Positions 1 through 8,262 of a stretch of DNA of 64,000 bases are shown in pieces (position 1 is the first letter of the stretch; every line of letters begins with the position of its first letter). A program made the position numbers and the translations under genes. The DNA is from Haemophilus parainfluenzae (GTDB taxonomy: Bacteria > Pseudomonadota > Gammaproteobacteria > Enterobacterales > Pasteurellaceae): NCBI RefSeq assembly GCF_036288925.1, contig NZ_CP127167.1, forward strand, positions 1,178,001 to 1,242,000, given 5' to 3'. Below the pieces are notes generated by a model. It was not told the DNA's origin, searched no databases, and saw nothing but the letters and a program-made list of their open reading frames with translations.

Positions 1-2
1 AT

Positions 3-1049
3 GCGTTCACCTTTATGGCACCATTAGAAAAAGTGGAAGACAATATTTATGCCCTTGAATTATTTCATGGTCCAACCTTAGCGTTTAAAGACTTTGGTGG
101 TCGTTTTATGGCACAAGCACTCGCAGCAGTACGTGGTGATGGCAAAATTACTATTTTAACAGCCACTTCGGGCGATACTGGTGCGGCAGTTGCGCATGCA
201 TTTTACGGGTTGGAAAACATCAATGTCGTGATTTTATATCCGAAAGGCAAAATCAGCCCATTACAAGAAAAACTATTCTGTACTTTAGGTGGCAATATTC
301 GCACTGTGGCGATTAATGGTGATTTCGATGCATGCCAAGCGTTAGTCAAACAAGCGTTTGATGATGCAGAACTACGTCAAGCGATTGGTTTAAACTCAGC
401 GAACTCTATTAATATTAGCCGTTTATTGGCGCAAGTTTGTTATTACTTTGAAGCAGTAGCGCAATTACCAAAAGAAAAACGTGATAACGTCGTGGTTTCT
501 GTACCAAGTGGTAACTTCGGTAACTTAACCGCAGGATTAATTGCGAAAACATTAGGTTTACCAATTAAACGCTTTATTGCTTCCACCAATGCGAACGATA
601 CCGTGCCACGTTATTTAGAATCAGGTAATTGGGCTCCTAAAGCGACTGTAGCCACGCTTTCTAATGCGATGGATGTCAGTCGCCCGAACAACTGGCCTCG
701 TGTAGAAGAGTTATTTAAACGTAATGGCTGGAGTTTAAGTGATTTAGGTTCTGGTATGTTAAACGATAGCGAAACAGAAGAAACCTTAAAAGCGATGTAC
801 GCAAAAGGTTATTTATGTGAACCACACGGTGCAATCGCCTATCAAGTATTGAAAGATCAACTTAAAGCGGATGAAACCGGTATTTTCTTATGTACGGCAC
901 ATCCTGCAAAATTTAAAGAGTCTGTGGAGCGTATTCTTTCGCTCGATCTTCCATTGCCAGAAGCGTTGGATAAACACAATAAATTGCCATTACTTTCTGA
1001 TGAAATGGATGACGATTTTGCACAATTACGTGCATATTTGCTGAAATAA
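3..1049 (+). CDS. thrC: Threonine synthase, 3' part (5' end outside window)
   Basis: PLP-dependent enzyme that converts O-phosphohomoserine to threonine, the last step of threonine synthesis. The frame is open from base 3 and reads AFTFMAPLEK before the first internal Met, so this is a gene cut by the window edge, not a short gene; roughly 80 N-terminal residues are missing compared with the ~425-residue family. Visible family blocks are ELFHGPTLAFKDFGGRFM (the Lys of FKD binds PLP), TATSGDTGAAVAHAFYG, SANSINISRLLAQ, PSGNFGNLTAG and TAHPAKFKESV. It closely resembles E. coli ThrC along its length. It is probably the last gene of a thrABC operon upstream. A USS-hairpin terminator follows, now split by an insertion sequence. 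Confidence 0.97.
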   Translation, partial: AFTFMAPLEKVEDNIYALELFHGPTLAFKDFGGRFMAQALAAVRGDGKITILTATSGDTGAAVAHAFYGLENINVVILYPKGKISPLQEKLFCTLGGNIRTVAINGDFDACQALVKQAFDDAELRQAIGLNSANSINISRLLAQVCYYFEAVAQLPKEKRDNVVVSVPSGNFGNLTAGLIAKTLGLPIKRFIASTNANDTVPRYLESGNWAPKATVATLSNAMDVSRPNNWPRVEELFKRNGWSLSDLGSGMLNDSETEETLKAMYAKGYLCEPHGAIAYQVLKDQLKADETGIFLCTAHPAKFKESVERILSLDLPLPEALDKHNKLPLLSDEMDDDFAQLRAYLLK

Positions 1050-1095
1050 TAAAAAAGTGCGGTTAATTTTGATCTGACCCCAAAAAGTTAGACTG

Positions 1096-1983
1096 TTATT
1101 TAAAGGATTGTTTTCGATATTGTACCGGACTCAGTCCTTTTAATTTTAGTTGAATCCGTCGATGATTATAGTAATCCAAATAATCCCTGACGGCATCAAC
1201 TATCTCTTCTTTTGTTTTAAATTCCCGACCATAAAAACATTCTGTTTTTAATCGTCCAAAGAAACTTTCCATTGCGGCGTTATCTAAGCAATTCCCTTTT
1301 CTCGACATACTTTGAATGATGCCATGTTCAGCTAAAATTCGACGATAAGCTACCATTTGATATTGCCATCCCTGGTCTGAATGTAAAATGACACCACAAG
1401 CTTTATTTAATCCTTTGACGGCTTGCATTAACATGTCTTCTACTTGCGCCCAGTTTGGGGAATAGCTGAGGTTATAGGAGACTATCTCATTGTTAAATAA
1501 GTCTAAAATCGGGGATAAATAGACTTTACTCCCATCTTTTGCCTTAAACTCGGTGATATCGGTCACCCATTTTTGTTTCGGGGCCGTTGCACTAAAATCG
1601 CGTTCAAGATGATTCGGTGCTATCACCCCTATCGTGCCTCGATAGGTGGTAAATTTCTTGCTTTTTCTTGACCGCACTTGAAGTCCAAGTGTCTGCATTA
1701 AACGTTGAACTTTTTTATGATTCACGCCTGGCAAGCTGGCATGAACACGTCGGTAGCCATAATCAGGATGATTGGCTTTGATGCGTTTAATGGCCTTTTT
1801 CAGCTCCTCATCCTTATCCGGTTTAATCTGAAGTTTCGCAAAAAACGTACTACGCGCTAACTGTGCAAAGCCTAAAAGCCATTTTAACGGATAGCGTGTT
1901 CTTAACCTTTGGATAATTTCCGTTGCTCGGCTTCGTCCTGAAGTCTGAGCCTTCTCAACTCCTTTAGGTAGGCTACCTCCGCT
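1096..1983 (-). CDS. IS3 family transposase orfB (DDE integrase domain)
   Basis: Catalytic half of the transposase. The frame is open from 1983 to 1096 and overlaps the end of orfA by about 80 bp in the -1 frame, so it is probably made as an orfA-orfB fusion by -1 frameshifting; I did not find a classical A6G slippery heptamer. The first Met inside the frame (1734) is too late, because conserved sequence such as RTRYPLKWLLGF and HPDYGYRRVHA lies before it. The acidic triad is visible as Asp in WVTDITEF, Asp in LHSDQGWQYQ and Glu in AAMESFFGRLK. It differs from copy 2 by one residue (Val versus Ile near the C-terminus). A USS lies inside the gene at 1671-1679. Confidence 0.92.
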   Translation of the reverse strand, partial: SGGSLPKGVEKAQTSGRSRATEIIQRLRTRYPLKWLLGFAQLARSTFFAKLQIKPDKDEELKKAIKRIKANHPDYGYRRVHASLPGVNHKKVQRLMQTLGLQVRSRKSKKFTTYRGTIGVIAPNHLERDFSATAPKQKWVTDITEFKAKDGSKVYLSPILDLFNNEIVSYNLSYSPNWAQVEDMLMQAVKGLNKACGVILHSDQGWQYQMVAYRRILAEHGIIQSMSRKGNCLDNAAMESFFGRLKTECFYGREFKTKEEIVDAVRDYLDYYNHRRIQLKLKGLSPVQYRKQSFK

Positions 1984-2255
1984 TCAAGCTGTAAAATTCT
2001 CAGGCGTAAACGGTCTTCTTCAGTTTTGGGTGGCGGTGGCATTCTGGCATATTTAGGTTTCATAGGCGGTCGTCCTGATGGTTTACGGGGAATAAGTCCC
2101 TTTATGCCACTTTTTTCAAACCGTTTCAACCATGTCCCGACTAGGGCGTTGGAAGGAATATTGTAAAAACGAGCTGCTTCTCTAATACTCATTTTTCCAT
2201 TCAAAATAGGTTGAAGAATTTGTAATTTAAATTCGATTGTGTAGTGTTTACCCAT
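1902..2255 (-). CDS. IS3 family transposase orfA (helix-turn-helix)
   Basis: DNA-binding subunit of the IS. From the Met at 2255 (MGKHYTIEFK) it is 117 residues: an N-terminal helix-turn-helix (about residues 1-60, with SIREAARFYNIPSNALVGTWLKRF), a Pro-rich linker (PRKPSGRPP, MPPPPK) and a C-terminal leucine-zipper-like stretch (LRILQLEAEVAYLKELRRLR). An upstream in-frame Met at 2294 lies in the terminal repeat and is less likely as the start. The protein is identical to the orfA of copy 2 and I see no nucleotide difference between the two genes. Confidence 0.9.
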   Translation of the reverse strand: MGKHYTIEFKLQILQPILNGKMSIREAARFYNIPSNALVGTWLKRFEKSGIKGLIPRKPSGRPPMKPKYARMPPPPKTEEDRLRLRILQLEAEVAYLKELRRLRLQDEAEQRKLSKG

Positions 2256-2340
2256 AAAAAATCTGCACCTCAATTGTTGGTTTGTTGAGTCCAACTTTTG
2301 GGGTGCAGATCATTTTGACCGCACTTTTGTTTTATCTCTC

Positions 2341-2363
2341 AAAAGGGCGGGATAAACGCCCTT
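2341..2363. terminator. Bidirectional terminator between thrC and ptsG
   Basis: AAAGGGCG and CGCCCTTT arms around a short AT-rich loop, with a T run on the plus side (TTTATTTTTT) and TTTT on the minus side. It lies just past the ptsG stop codon and can serve ptsG on the minus strand and any read-through from thrC. Confidence 0.7.
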
Positions 2364-2376
2364 TATTTTTTAGGAG

Positions 2377-3870
2377 TTAATCTTCTTTTCCTAAGATTTG
2401 ATTCACTTCACTCTTGTAGAGTACGGCTTTAGCACCGAAAATGGCCTGCACGCCACCGCCTACTTCAAGCACATCAATTGCACCTAATTTTTTCAGTGTG
2501 GCTTTATCAACGGCTTTTACATCCTTAACAGAAACACGTAAGCGAGTAATACACGCATCCACGTTTTCAATATTTTCAGCGTTACCTAATGCTGCAATAA
2601 TTTTATGTGCATTTTCAGTCAGTGAACTTGTTTCTTGTTCTACATTGTCTTCGGTTTCTTCACCACGTCCTGGCGTCATTACATTAAAGATGCGAATCAA
2701 GAAAACGAAAGAGAAATAATAGAGCAGTGCCCAAGGAATACCAACGAAAATTACACGCAACCAATGAGTGTTTTCATCACCTTGTAAAATGCCGAAGAGC
2801 AAGAAATCAATAAAACCACCAGAGAAAGTATTCCCGATAGAGATATTTAAATAATCGGCAATAAAGAAAGATACACCATCTAAGAAAGCGTGGAATACAT
2901 AAAGCCATGGTGCGACAAACAAGAACATAAATTCGATCGGTTCTGTAATGCCAGTAATGAAAGAGGTTAGGGCTGCACCAAGGAATAAGCCGCCAATTTG
3001 TGCACGACGTTTTTTCGGTACACAGTGATACATGGCTAAGCAGGCTGCTGGTAAGCCAAACATCATGGTATCAAAACGGCCAGCAAAGAAACGAGTCCCT
3101 TCAGTAAATAAACCGTGGTGATTTGGATCGGCTAATTGAGCGAAAAAGATTTTTTGTGCACCGACAATCATCTCGCCATTAACCATTTCCACACCGCCTA
3201 ATTCAGAATACCAAAATAGCGGATAAATCATGTGATGTAAGCCAACCGCACCAGATAATCGCATCAAAAAACCATATAAGAATGTTCCAAAGCTTCCCAT
3301 AGAGGCGATGCTTTTACCTGCCGAAACGAGCCATTGTTGGAAGGTTGGCCAAATGAGGAAGAAAACCAATCCAACAAAAATGGCTGAAAAAGCGGTAACG
3401 ATTGGCACAAAGCGAGAGCCGCCAAAGAAACCTAATACTTGTGGTAATTGGATGTTGTGATAGCGATTGTGTAATTTAACGGTAATCAAGCCCATCACCA
3501 ATGCGCCAATTACACCCGTATCAATGCTTTTTACATCAGGAGAGAAAATCGGAATTAATGCGGCAATGGTACCCGTCATAATGAGATAACCAACAACGGC
3601 AGCGAGAGCTGCAACGCCTTTGTCACGTTTGGCTAAGCCGATACCTAAACCAATACACAATAATAAGGCTAAATTAGCGAACACTACGCTACCGGCTGCT
3701 GACATAATCTGAAACAGACCTTGCAGCGCCTCATTATTTAAAATTGGATAGGCTTGCACTGTTGCTTTATTGGAAAGCGCACCACCGATCCCGAGCAAAA
3801 GACCTGCAGCAGGCAAAATAGCAATCGGCAACATGAATGCCTTACCGACTTGTTGAAGTTGTTTAAACAT
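2377..3870 (-). CDS. ptsG: PTS transporter EIICB, glucose family
   Basis: Phosphotransferase-system permease that imports and phosphorylates a hexose, probably glucose. The 497 residues hold an N-terminal EIIC membrane domain (about 1-395, with LPQVLGFFGGSRFVP, the FGLPAA motif and ITEPIEF) and a C-terminal EIIB domain (about 415-497) with the phospho-accepting Cys440 in NVDACITRLRVSV. There is no EIIA domain, so EIIA-Glc (Crr) must act in trans. It resembles B. subtilis and E. coli PtsG and also E. coli MalX, so maltose/glucose specificity is not settled. The start at 3870 follows AGGAGG. It is divergent from the sfp-like gene and has a class II CRP promoter. Confidence 0.85.
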   Translation of the reverse strand: MFKQLQQVGKAFMLPIAILPAAGLLLGIGGALSNKATVQAYPILNNEALQGLFQIMSAAGSVVFANLALLLCIGLGIGLAKRDKGVAALAAVVGYLIMTGTIAALIPIFSPDVKSIDTGVIGALVMGLITVKLHNRYHNIQLPQVLGFFGGSRFVPIVTAFSAIFVGLVFFLIWPTFQQWLVSAGKSIASMGSFGTFLYGFLMRLSGAVGLHHMIYPLFWYSELGGVEMVNGEMIVGAQKIFFAQLADPNHHGLFTEGTRFFAGRFDTMMFGLPAACLAMYHCVPKKRRAQIGGLFLGAALTSFITGITEPIEFMFLFVAPWLYVFHAFLDGVSFFIADYLNISIGNTFSGGFIDFLLFGILQGDENTHWLRVIFVGIPWALLYYFSFVFLIRIFNVMTPGRGEETEDNVEQETSSLTENAHKIIAALGNAENIENVDACITRLRVSVKDVKAVDKATLKKLGAIDVLEVGGGVQAIFGAKAVLYKSEVNQILGKED

Positions 3871-3896
3871 AGAACCTCCTGTGATTACTTTTTCGA

Positions 3897-3939
3897 AATG
3901 TAACGTATTTGAAGAGAAAAATCTGTGAAACCGCTCACA
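3897..3939 (-). promoter_or_regulatory. CRP site and class II promoter of ptsG
   Basis: A perfect TGTGA-N6-TCACA CRP site lies at 3924-3939 (centre 3931.5). On the minus strand a -10 TACATT occupies 3902-3897, placing the start point near 3890, exactly 41.5 bp from the CRP centre, the class II geometry. CRP-cAMP control of a glucose PTS gene is established in enteric bacteria; use here is inferred. Confidence 0.8.
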
Positions 3940-4042
3940 GTTTCAATCTAACACCTTGCTTTGATGAGTTTTAGCTTATGTTGGCGTGCGGTGGATTTCC
4001 TTTTATAATGCAATCAAACTGATATGTTTATTCATTATTTTT

Positions 4043-4753
4043 ATGACAACTTTTATTGCCTACGCCAATATTCAACAACCTTTTCCTTTTGATGAAATTC
4101 CTAGGGAACTAGTCCCTAAGGATTTGCATACGGAACCGCAAGGAAATTCTCGGATAACGCAACGACATCAATGTCGTCGATTGGCGCATTTTTTACTTTG
4201 GCAGTTGCTAAAAACAGCGGAAAAATCAACCGCACTTTTAGGGCGAATTTATCGTACACAAAGTGATAGACCACAATTTCCCGTCGAGAATATTGATTTT
4301 AATATTAGTCACTCTGGTGATTGGGTCGCCGTATTGCTGCATATTAATGAATCAGAAAAAAGTGCGGTCGGTATTGATATTGAATTTTCAAAAAAACGGA
4401 ATTTTTCTGCGCTCATGGCGCATTTTGCGACACAAGCAGAACAAGAATGGTTTGCTAAACAGCCTGATGCAGACCTGGCCTTTTATCGTTGTTGGTGTTT
4501 GCGTGAAGCTGTATTGAAATCACAAGGCATAGGAATAGTGAAGTTATCAAGTGTGACGCATTTGCCTGAACAACTGCAGATCTTTTCAGATTATTGTCCG
4601 AAAGGTGCGTTGCTCTTTACGGATGAATTGCCTTTTTACTTTGCGGCATTTATAAATCAGTCAAAAATTCAACCGCACTTTTATCACTGGAATGGAAAAA
4701 AATTACTCAAAAAAAATATAAAAAAATCCTTGATTTACCAAGTAAATGAATAA
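4043..4753 (+). CDS. 4'-phosphopantetheinyl transferase, Sfp type
   Basis: Transfers the phosphopantetheine arm of CoA to a carrier-protein serine. The motifs are in order: FNISHSGDWVAVLL, the Mg-binding VGIDIE, and WCLREAVLKSQGIG (the W-x-x-KEA box with Arg replacing Lys). Starting at ATG 4043 (MTTFIAYANI) gives about 236 residues, the usual length; a GTG at 3986 would add a hydrophobic leader not expected for this cytoplasmic enzyme. The gene neighbours hflKC, as I recall for H. influenzae. Two USS lie inside and encode STALL and KSAVG. The carrier-protein target cannot be told from the window. Confidence 0.88.
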   Translation: MTTFIAYANIQQPFPFDEIPRELVPKDLHTEPQGNSRITQRHQCRRLAHFLLWQLLKTAEKSTALLGRIYRTQSDRPQFPVENIDFNISHSGDWVAVLLHINESEKSAVGIDIEFSKKRNFSALMAHFATQAEQEWFAKQPDADLAFYRCWCLREAVLKSQGIGIVKLSSVTHLPEQLQIFSDYCPKGALLFTDELPFYFAAFINQSKIQPHFYHWNGKKLLKKNIKKSLIYQVNE

Positions 4754-4756
4754 AAG

Positions 4757-4787
4757 AAAATCCTTGAAAATATTCAAGGATTTTTTA
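4757..4787 (+). terminator. Terminator after the sfp-like gene
   Basis: Perfect 12-bp stem AAAATCCTTGAA / TTCAAGGATTTT with a 4-base loop followed by a T run. Confidence 0.85.
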
Positions 4788-4798
4788 TTTTATAAAAC

Positions 4799-4827
4799 TT
4801 GATTCGCCACTTGTATTTTCATAGACT
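4799..4827 (+). promoter_or_regulatory. Sigma-70 promoter candidate for hflKC
   Basis: TTGATT at 4799-4804, a 17-bp spacer and TAGACT at 4822-4827, about 55 bp before the hflK start. Confidence 0.5.
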
Positions 4828-4881
4828 AACCCCATTTATTTCGATAAACTCATTAAAATTTTTAGACAAATGGAGAACGTA

Positions 4882-6123
4882 ATGTCGCAAAACGGTCCAG
4901 ATCAAGATCCTTGGGGTAAACCGGGACAGAGCAGCGGTCCAAAACAGTCAGATAATTCATCAGATAAGCAAAATGAAAATGGCTGGGGCTCGCGAGACAA
5001 TAAAAATCAGGAGCAATCACCACCAGATATTGAAGAAGTATTCAATAATCTGTTGAAAAAATTAGGTGGGGGTAATAAAAAAGGCGGTTCAAATAATACT
5101 TCGCCGAATATGCCTTCATTCAATTTAGGTAAAATTTTACCGATCGCCGCGGTGATCGGGGGAATTATTTGGGGGGCAAGCGGTTTTTACACCATTAAAG
5201 AAGCGGAACGTGGTGTGACGTTACGTTTTGGTGAGTTTCATTCTATCGTTCAACCAGGTTTAAACTGGAAGCCAACCTTTGTTGATAAAGTGATTCCAGT
5301 GAATGTAGAACAAGTTCGTGAGCTTAAAACGCAAGGTGCGATGTTAACTAAAGATGAAAACATGGTTAAAGTAGAAATGACCGTGCAATATCGCGTGCAA
5401 AATCCTGAAAAATACTTGTTTAGCGTGAGCAATGCGGATAATAGTCTCGGACAAGCGACGGACAGTGCACTTCGTTATGTGATTGGTCATATGACCATGA
5501 ATGATGTGTTGACAACGGGTCGAGCAGTGGTGCGTGAAAAAACGTGGAAAGCGTTAAATGATATTGTTAAACCTTATGATATGGGCCTTGAGGTCATTGA
5601 CGTGAACTTCCAATCCGCACGTCCACCAGAAGAAGTAAAAGATGCTTTCGATGATGCGATTAAAGCGCAGGAAGACGAACAACGTTACATTCGTGAAGCA
5701 GAAGCTTATGCTCGTGAGAAAGAGCCAATTGCTCGCGGTGACGCACAGCGTATTATCGAAGAAGCTACTGCTTACAAAGATCGTGTTGTGCTTGATGCGC
5801 AAGGGGAAGTGGAACGTTTACAACGTCTTTTACCTGAATTTAAAGCTGCGCCTGATTTGTTAAAAGAGCGTCTTTATATTCAAACCATGGAAAAAGTCAT
5901 GGCAAATACGCCGAAAGTCATGTTAGATGCAAATAATGGTAACAATTTAACCGTATTACCATTAGAACAATTAATGGGTAAAAAAGCGGCTCAACCGACT
6001 ACTACAACACCTGAAAGTGCGGTCAGTTCTGCACCTGTTTCAACACAGGAACGTCGTGTAGAAACGCAAACGACTCAACCAGTTCAATCAAATGAAGGCA
6101 TTCGCCAAGGGAGATTTAACTAA
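4882..6123 (+). CDS. hflK: FtsH modulator HflK
   Basis: Inner-membrane SPFH/prohibitin-domain protein which, with HflC, forms the large periplasmic cage that modulates the FtsH protease. The 413-residue protein has a Gly/Asn/Gln-rich cytoplasmic N-terminus with DPWGKPG and PPDIEEVF, one membrane helix at about residues 85-105, then the SPFH domain and a helical region rich in Glu/Arg/Ala (EAEAYAREKEPIARG). The ATG at 4882 is preferred over 4870 because GGAG sits 7 bases upstream and E. coli HflK begins similarly. The stop overlaps the hflC start by one base (TAATG), so the pair is co-translated. Confidence 0.96.
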   Translation: MSQNGPDQDPWGKPGQSSGPKQSDNSSDKQNENGWGSRDNKNQEQSPPDIEEVFNNLLKKLGGGNKKGGSNNTSPNMPSFNLGKILPIAAVIGGIIWGASGFYTIKEAERGVTLRFGEFHSIVQPGLNWKPTFVDKVIPVNVEQVRELKTQGAMLTKDENMVKVEMTVQYRVQNPEKYLFSVSNADNSLGQATDSALRYVIGHMTMNDVLTTGRAVVREKTWKALNDIVKPYDMGLEVIDVNFQSARPPEEVKDAFDDAIKAQEDEQRYIREAEAYAREKEPIARGDAQRIIEEATAYKDRVVLDAQGEVERLQRLLPEFKAAPDLLKERLYIQTMEKVMANTPKVMLDANNGNNLTVLPLEQLMGKKAAQPTTTTPESAVSSAPVSTQERRVETQTTQPVQSNEGIRQGRFN

Positions 6124-7010
6124 TGCGTAAATTTTTACTTCCGATTATTGTGGTGATTGCTGTGGTGCTATATTCCAGCGTCGTGGTTGTAACTGAGGGC
6201 TCGCGTGGCATCATGTTGCGTTTTAACAAAGTACAACGTGATGCAGAAAACAAAGTTGTGGTGTATGAGCCAGGTTTGCATTTCAAATTGCCTTTCATTG
6301 ATAGCATTAAAGTGCTTGATGCGCGTATTCGTACCCTTGATGGTTCAGCTACTCGTTTTGTGACAGTTGAGAAAAAAGACTTATTGGTGGATTCCTATGT
6401 AAAATGGAAAATCAGCGATTTTGGTCGTTTCTATACTGCAACGGGTGGTGGCGATTATAACCAAGCTTCAAGCTTATTAAGCCGTAAAGTGAATGACCGT
6501 CTGCGTTCAGAAATAGGTACTCGTACAATTAAAGATATCGTTTCAGGTACGCGTGGTGAATTAATGGCGGGGGCGAAAAAAGCGTTAAATTCAGGGCAGG
6601 ATAGTACCTCTGAATTAGGGATTGAAGTCGTCGATGTTCGCGTAAAACAAATCAATTTACCGGATGAAGTTTCTTCTTCGATTTACCAACGTATGCGTGC
6701 AGAACGTGATGCGGTTGCCCGTGAACACCGTTCTCAAGGTAAAGAAAAAGCGGCCTTCATTCAAGCGGATGTGGATCGTAAAGTCACCTTGATCTTAGCG
6801 AATGCAAACAAAACTGCACAAGAATTACGTGGTAATGGTGATGCAGCAGCGGCAAAATTATATTCTCAAGCCTTTGCTCAAGAACCACAGTTTTATAGCT
6901 TTATTCGTAGCTTAAAAGCCTATGAAAGCAGCTTCGAAGGTTCAGGTAATATGATGATCTTGAAACCTGACAGTGATTTCTTCCGCTTTATGCAGGCGCC
7001 AAAGAAATAA
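6123..7010 (+). CDS. hflC: FtsH modulator HflC
   Basis: Partner of HflK in the membrane complex around FtsH. The 295 residues hold an N-terminal membrane helix (about 3-22), then TEGSRGIMLRFNKV and the SPFH domain, and a coiled-coil region with QRMRAERDAVAREHRSQGKEKA that forms the cage wall. The length is close to the family norm. It is the second gene of the hflKC operon, and its terminator is the second USS hairpin hit by the IS. Confidence 0.96.
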   Translation: MRKFLLPIIVVIAVVLYSSVVVVTEGSRGIMLRFNKVQRDAENKVVVYEPGLHFKLPFIDSIKVLDARIRTLDGSATRFVTVEKKDLLVDSYVKWKISDFGRFYTATGGGDYNQASSLLSRKVNDRLRSEIGTRTIKDIVSGTRGELMAGAKKALNSGQDSTSELGIEVVDVRVKQINLPDEVSSSIYQRMRAERDAVAREHRSQGKEKAAFIQADVDRKVTLILANANKTAQELRGNGDAAAAKLYSQAFAQEPQFYSFIRSLKAYESSFEGSGNMMILKPDSDFFRFMQAPKK

Positions 7011-7102
7011 ACAAAAGATAATGAAAAGTAAAGTGCGGTTAGAAATGATCTGCACCCCAAAAGTTGGACTCAACAAACCAACAATTGAGGTGCAGATTTT
7101 TT

Positions 7103-7456
7103 ATGGGTAAACACTACACAATCGAATTTAAATTACAAATTCTTCAACCTATTTTGAATGGAAAAATGAGTATTAGAGAAGCAGCTCGTTTTTACAATAT
7201 TCCTTCCAACGCCCTAGTCGGGACATGGTTGAAACGGTTTGAAAAAAGTGGCATAAAGGGACTTATTCCCCGTAAACCATCAGGACGACCGCCTATGAAA
7301 CCTAAATATGCCAGAATGCCACCGCCACCCAAAACTGAAGAAGACCGTTTACGCCTGAGAATTTTACAGCTTGAAGCGGAGGTAGCCTACCTAAAGGAGT
7401 TGAGAAGGCTCAGACTTCAGGACGAAGCCGAGCAACGGAAATTATCCAAAGGTTAA
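7103..7456 (+). CDS. IS3 family transposase orfA (helix-turn-helix)
   Basis: Same protein as in copy 1: a helix-turn-helix domain, a Pro-rich linker and a leucine-zipper-like C-terminus. The ATG at 7103 (MGKHYTIEF) follows a GAGG at 7087-7090; an in-frame ATG at 7064 lies within the terminal repeat. The frame ends at 7456, inside the overlap with orfB. Confidence 0.9.
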   Translation: MGKHYTIEFKLQILQPILNGKMSIREAARFYNIPSNALVGTWLKRFEKSGIKGLIPRKPSGRPPMKPKYARMPPPPKTEEDRLRLRILQLEAEVAYLKELRRLRLQDEAEQRKLSKG

Positions 7457-8262
7457 GAACACGCTATCCGTTAAAATGGCTTTTAGGCTTTGCACAGTTA
7501 GCGCGTAGTACGTTTTTTGCGAAACTTCAGATTAAACCGGATAAGGATGAGGAGCTGAAAAAGGCCATTAAACGCATCAAAGCCAATCATCCTGATTATG
7601 GCTACCGACGTGTTCATGCCAGCTTGCCAGGCGTGAATCATAAAAAAGTTCAACGTTTAATGCAGACACTTGGGCTTCAAGTGCGGTCAAGAAAAAGCAA
7701 GAAATTTACCACCTATCGAGGCACGATAGGGGTAATTGCACCGAATCATCTTGAACGCGATTTTAGTGCAACGGCCCCGAAACAAAAATGGGTGACAGAT
7801 ATCACCGAGTTTAAGGCGAAAGATGGGAGTAAAGTCTATTTATCTCCAATTTTAGACTTATTTAACAATGAGATAGTCTCCTATAATCTCAGCTATTCCC
7901 CAAATTGGGCGCAAGTAGAGGACATGTTAATGCAAGCCGTCAAAGGATTAAATAAAGCTTGTGGTGTCATTTTACATTCAGACCAGGGATGGCAATATCA
8001 AATGGTAGCTTATCGTCGAATTTTAGCTGAACATGGCATCATTCAAAGTATGTCGAGAAAAGGGAATTGCTTGGACAATGCCGCAATGGAAAGTTTCTTT
8101 GGGCGATTAAAAACGGAATGTTTTTATGGTCGGGAATTTAAAACAAAAGAAGAGATAGTTGATGCTGTCAGAGATTATTTGGATTACTATAACCACCGAC
8201 GGATTCAACTAAAATTAAAAGGACTGAGTCCGATACAATATCGAAAACAATCCTTTAAATAA
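7375..8262 (+). CDS. IS3 family transposase orfB (DDE integrase domain)
   Basis: The frame is open from 7375, overlapping orfA by 82 bp in the -1 frame, and conserved sequence starts well before the first Met at 7624. Residues include the Asp of VTDITEF, the Asp of LHSDQGW and the Glu of MESFFGRLK, the DDE triad of rve-type integrases. A complete USS (AAGTGCGGT, 7679-7687) lies within the gene and encodes part of QVRSRKS. Expression by programmed frameshifting is inferred from the family. Confidence 0.92.
   Translation, partial: SGGSLPKGVEKAQTSGRSRATEIIQRLRTRYPLKWLLGFAQLARSTFFAKLQIKPDKDEELKKAIKRIKANHPDYGYRRVHASLPGVNHKKVQRLMQTLGLQVRSRKSKKFTTYRGTIGVIAPNHLERDFSATAPKQKWVTDITEFKAKDGSKVYLSPILDLFNNEIVSYNLSYSPNWAQVEDMLMQAVKGLNKACGVILHSDQGWQYQMVAYRRILAEHGIIQSMSRKGNCLDNAAMESFFGRLKTECFYGREFKTKEEIVDAVRDYLDYYNHRRIQLKLKGLSPIQYRKQSFK

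Larger units (their letters stand above)
1070..2312 (-). mobile_element. IS3 family (IS150-like) insertion sequence, copy 1
   Basis: 1243-bp element with imperfect terminal inverted repeats of about 25 bp; the ends begin TGATCTG and finish CAGATCA. The left end reads TGATCTGACCCC and the right end, reverse complemented, TGATCTGCACCCC. The flanks carry a 3-bp TTT repeat (1067-1069 and 2313-2315), the expected short target duplication. It encodes orfA (helix-turn-helix) and orfB (DDE integrase) in overlapping frames. Copy 2 lies at 7046-8288 in the opposite orientation with identical length. Each copy keeps its own matching duplication, so both look like independent insertions. Confidence 0.93.
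1053..2328 (+). terminator. USS-hairpin terminator of thrC, split by an IS
   Basis: The left arm AAAAGTGCGGT lies at 1053-1063 and the right arm ACCGCACTTTT at 2318-2328, with the insertion sequence 1070-2312 between them. Removing the IS and one copy of the TTT target duplication restores an 11-bp perfect stem with a short loop followed by a T-rich run. Both arms are full uptake signal sequences in inverted orientation, a common Haemophilus terminator design. Confidence 0.75.
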
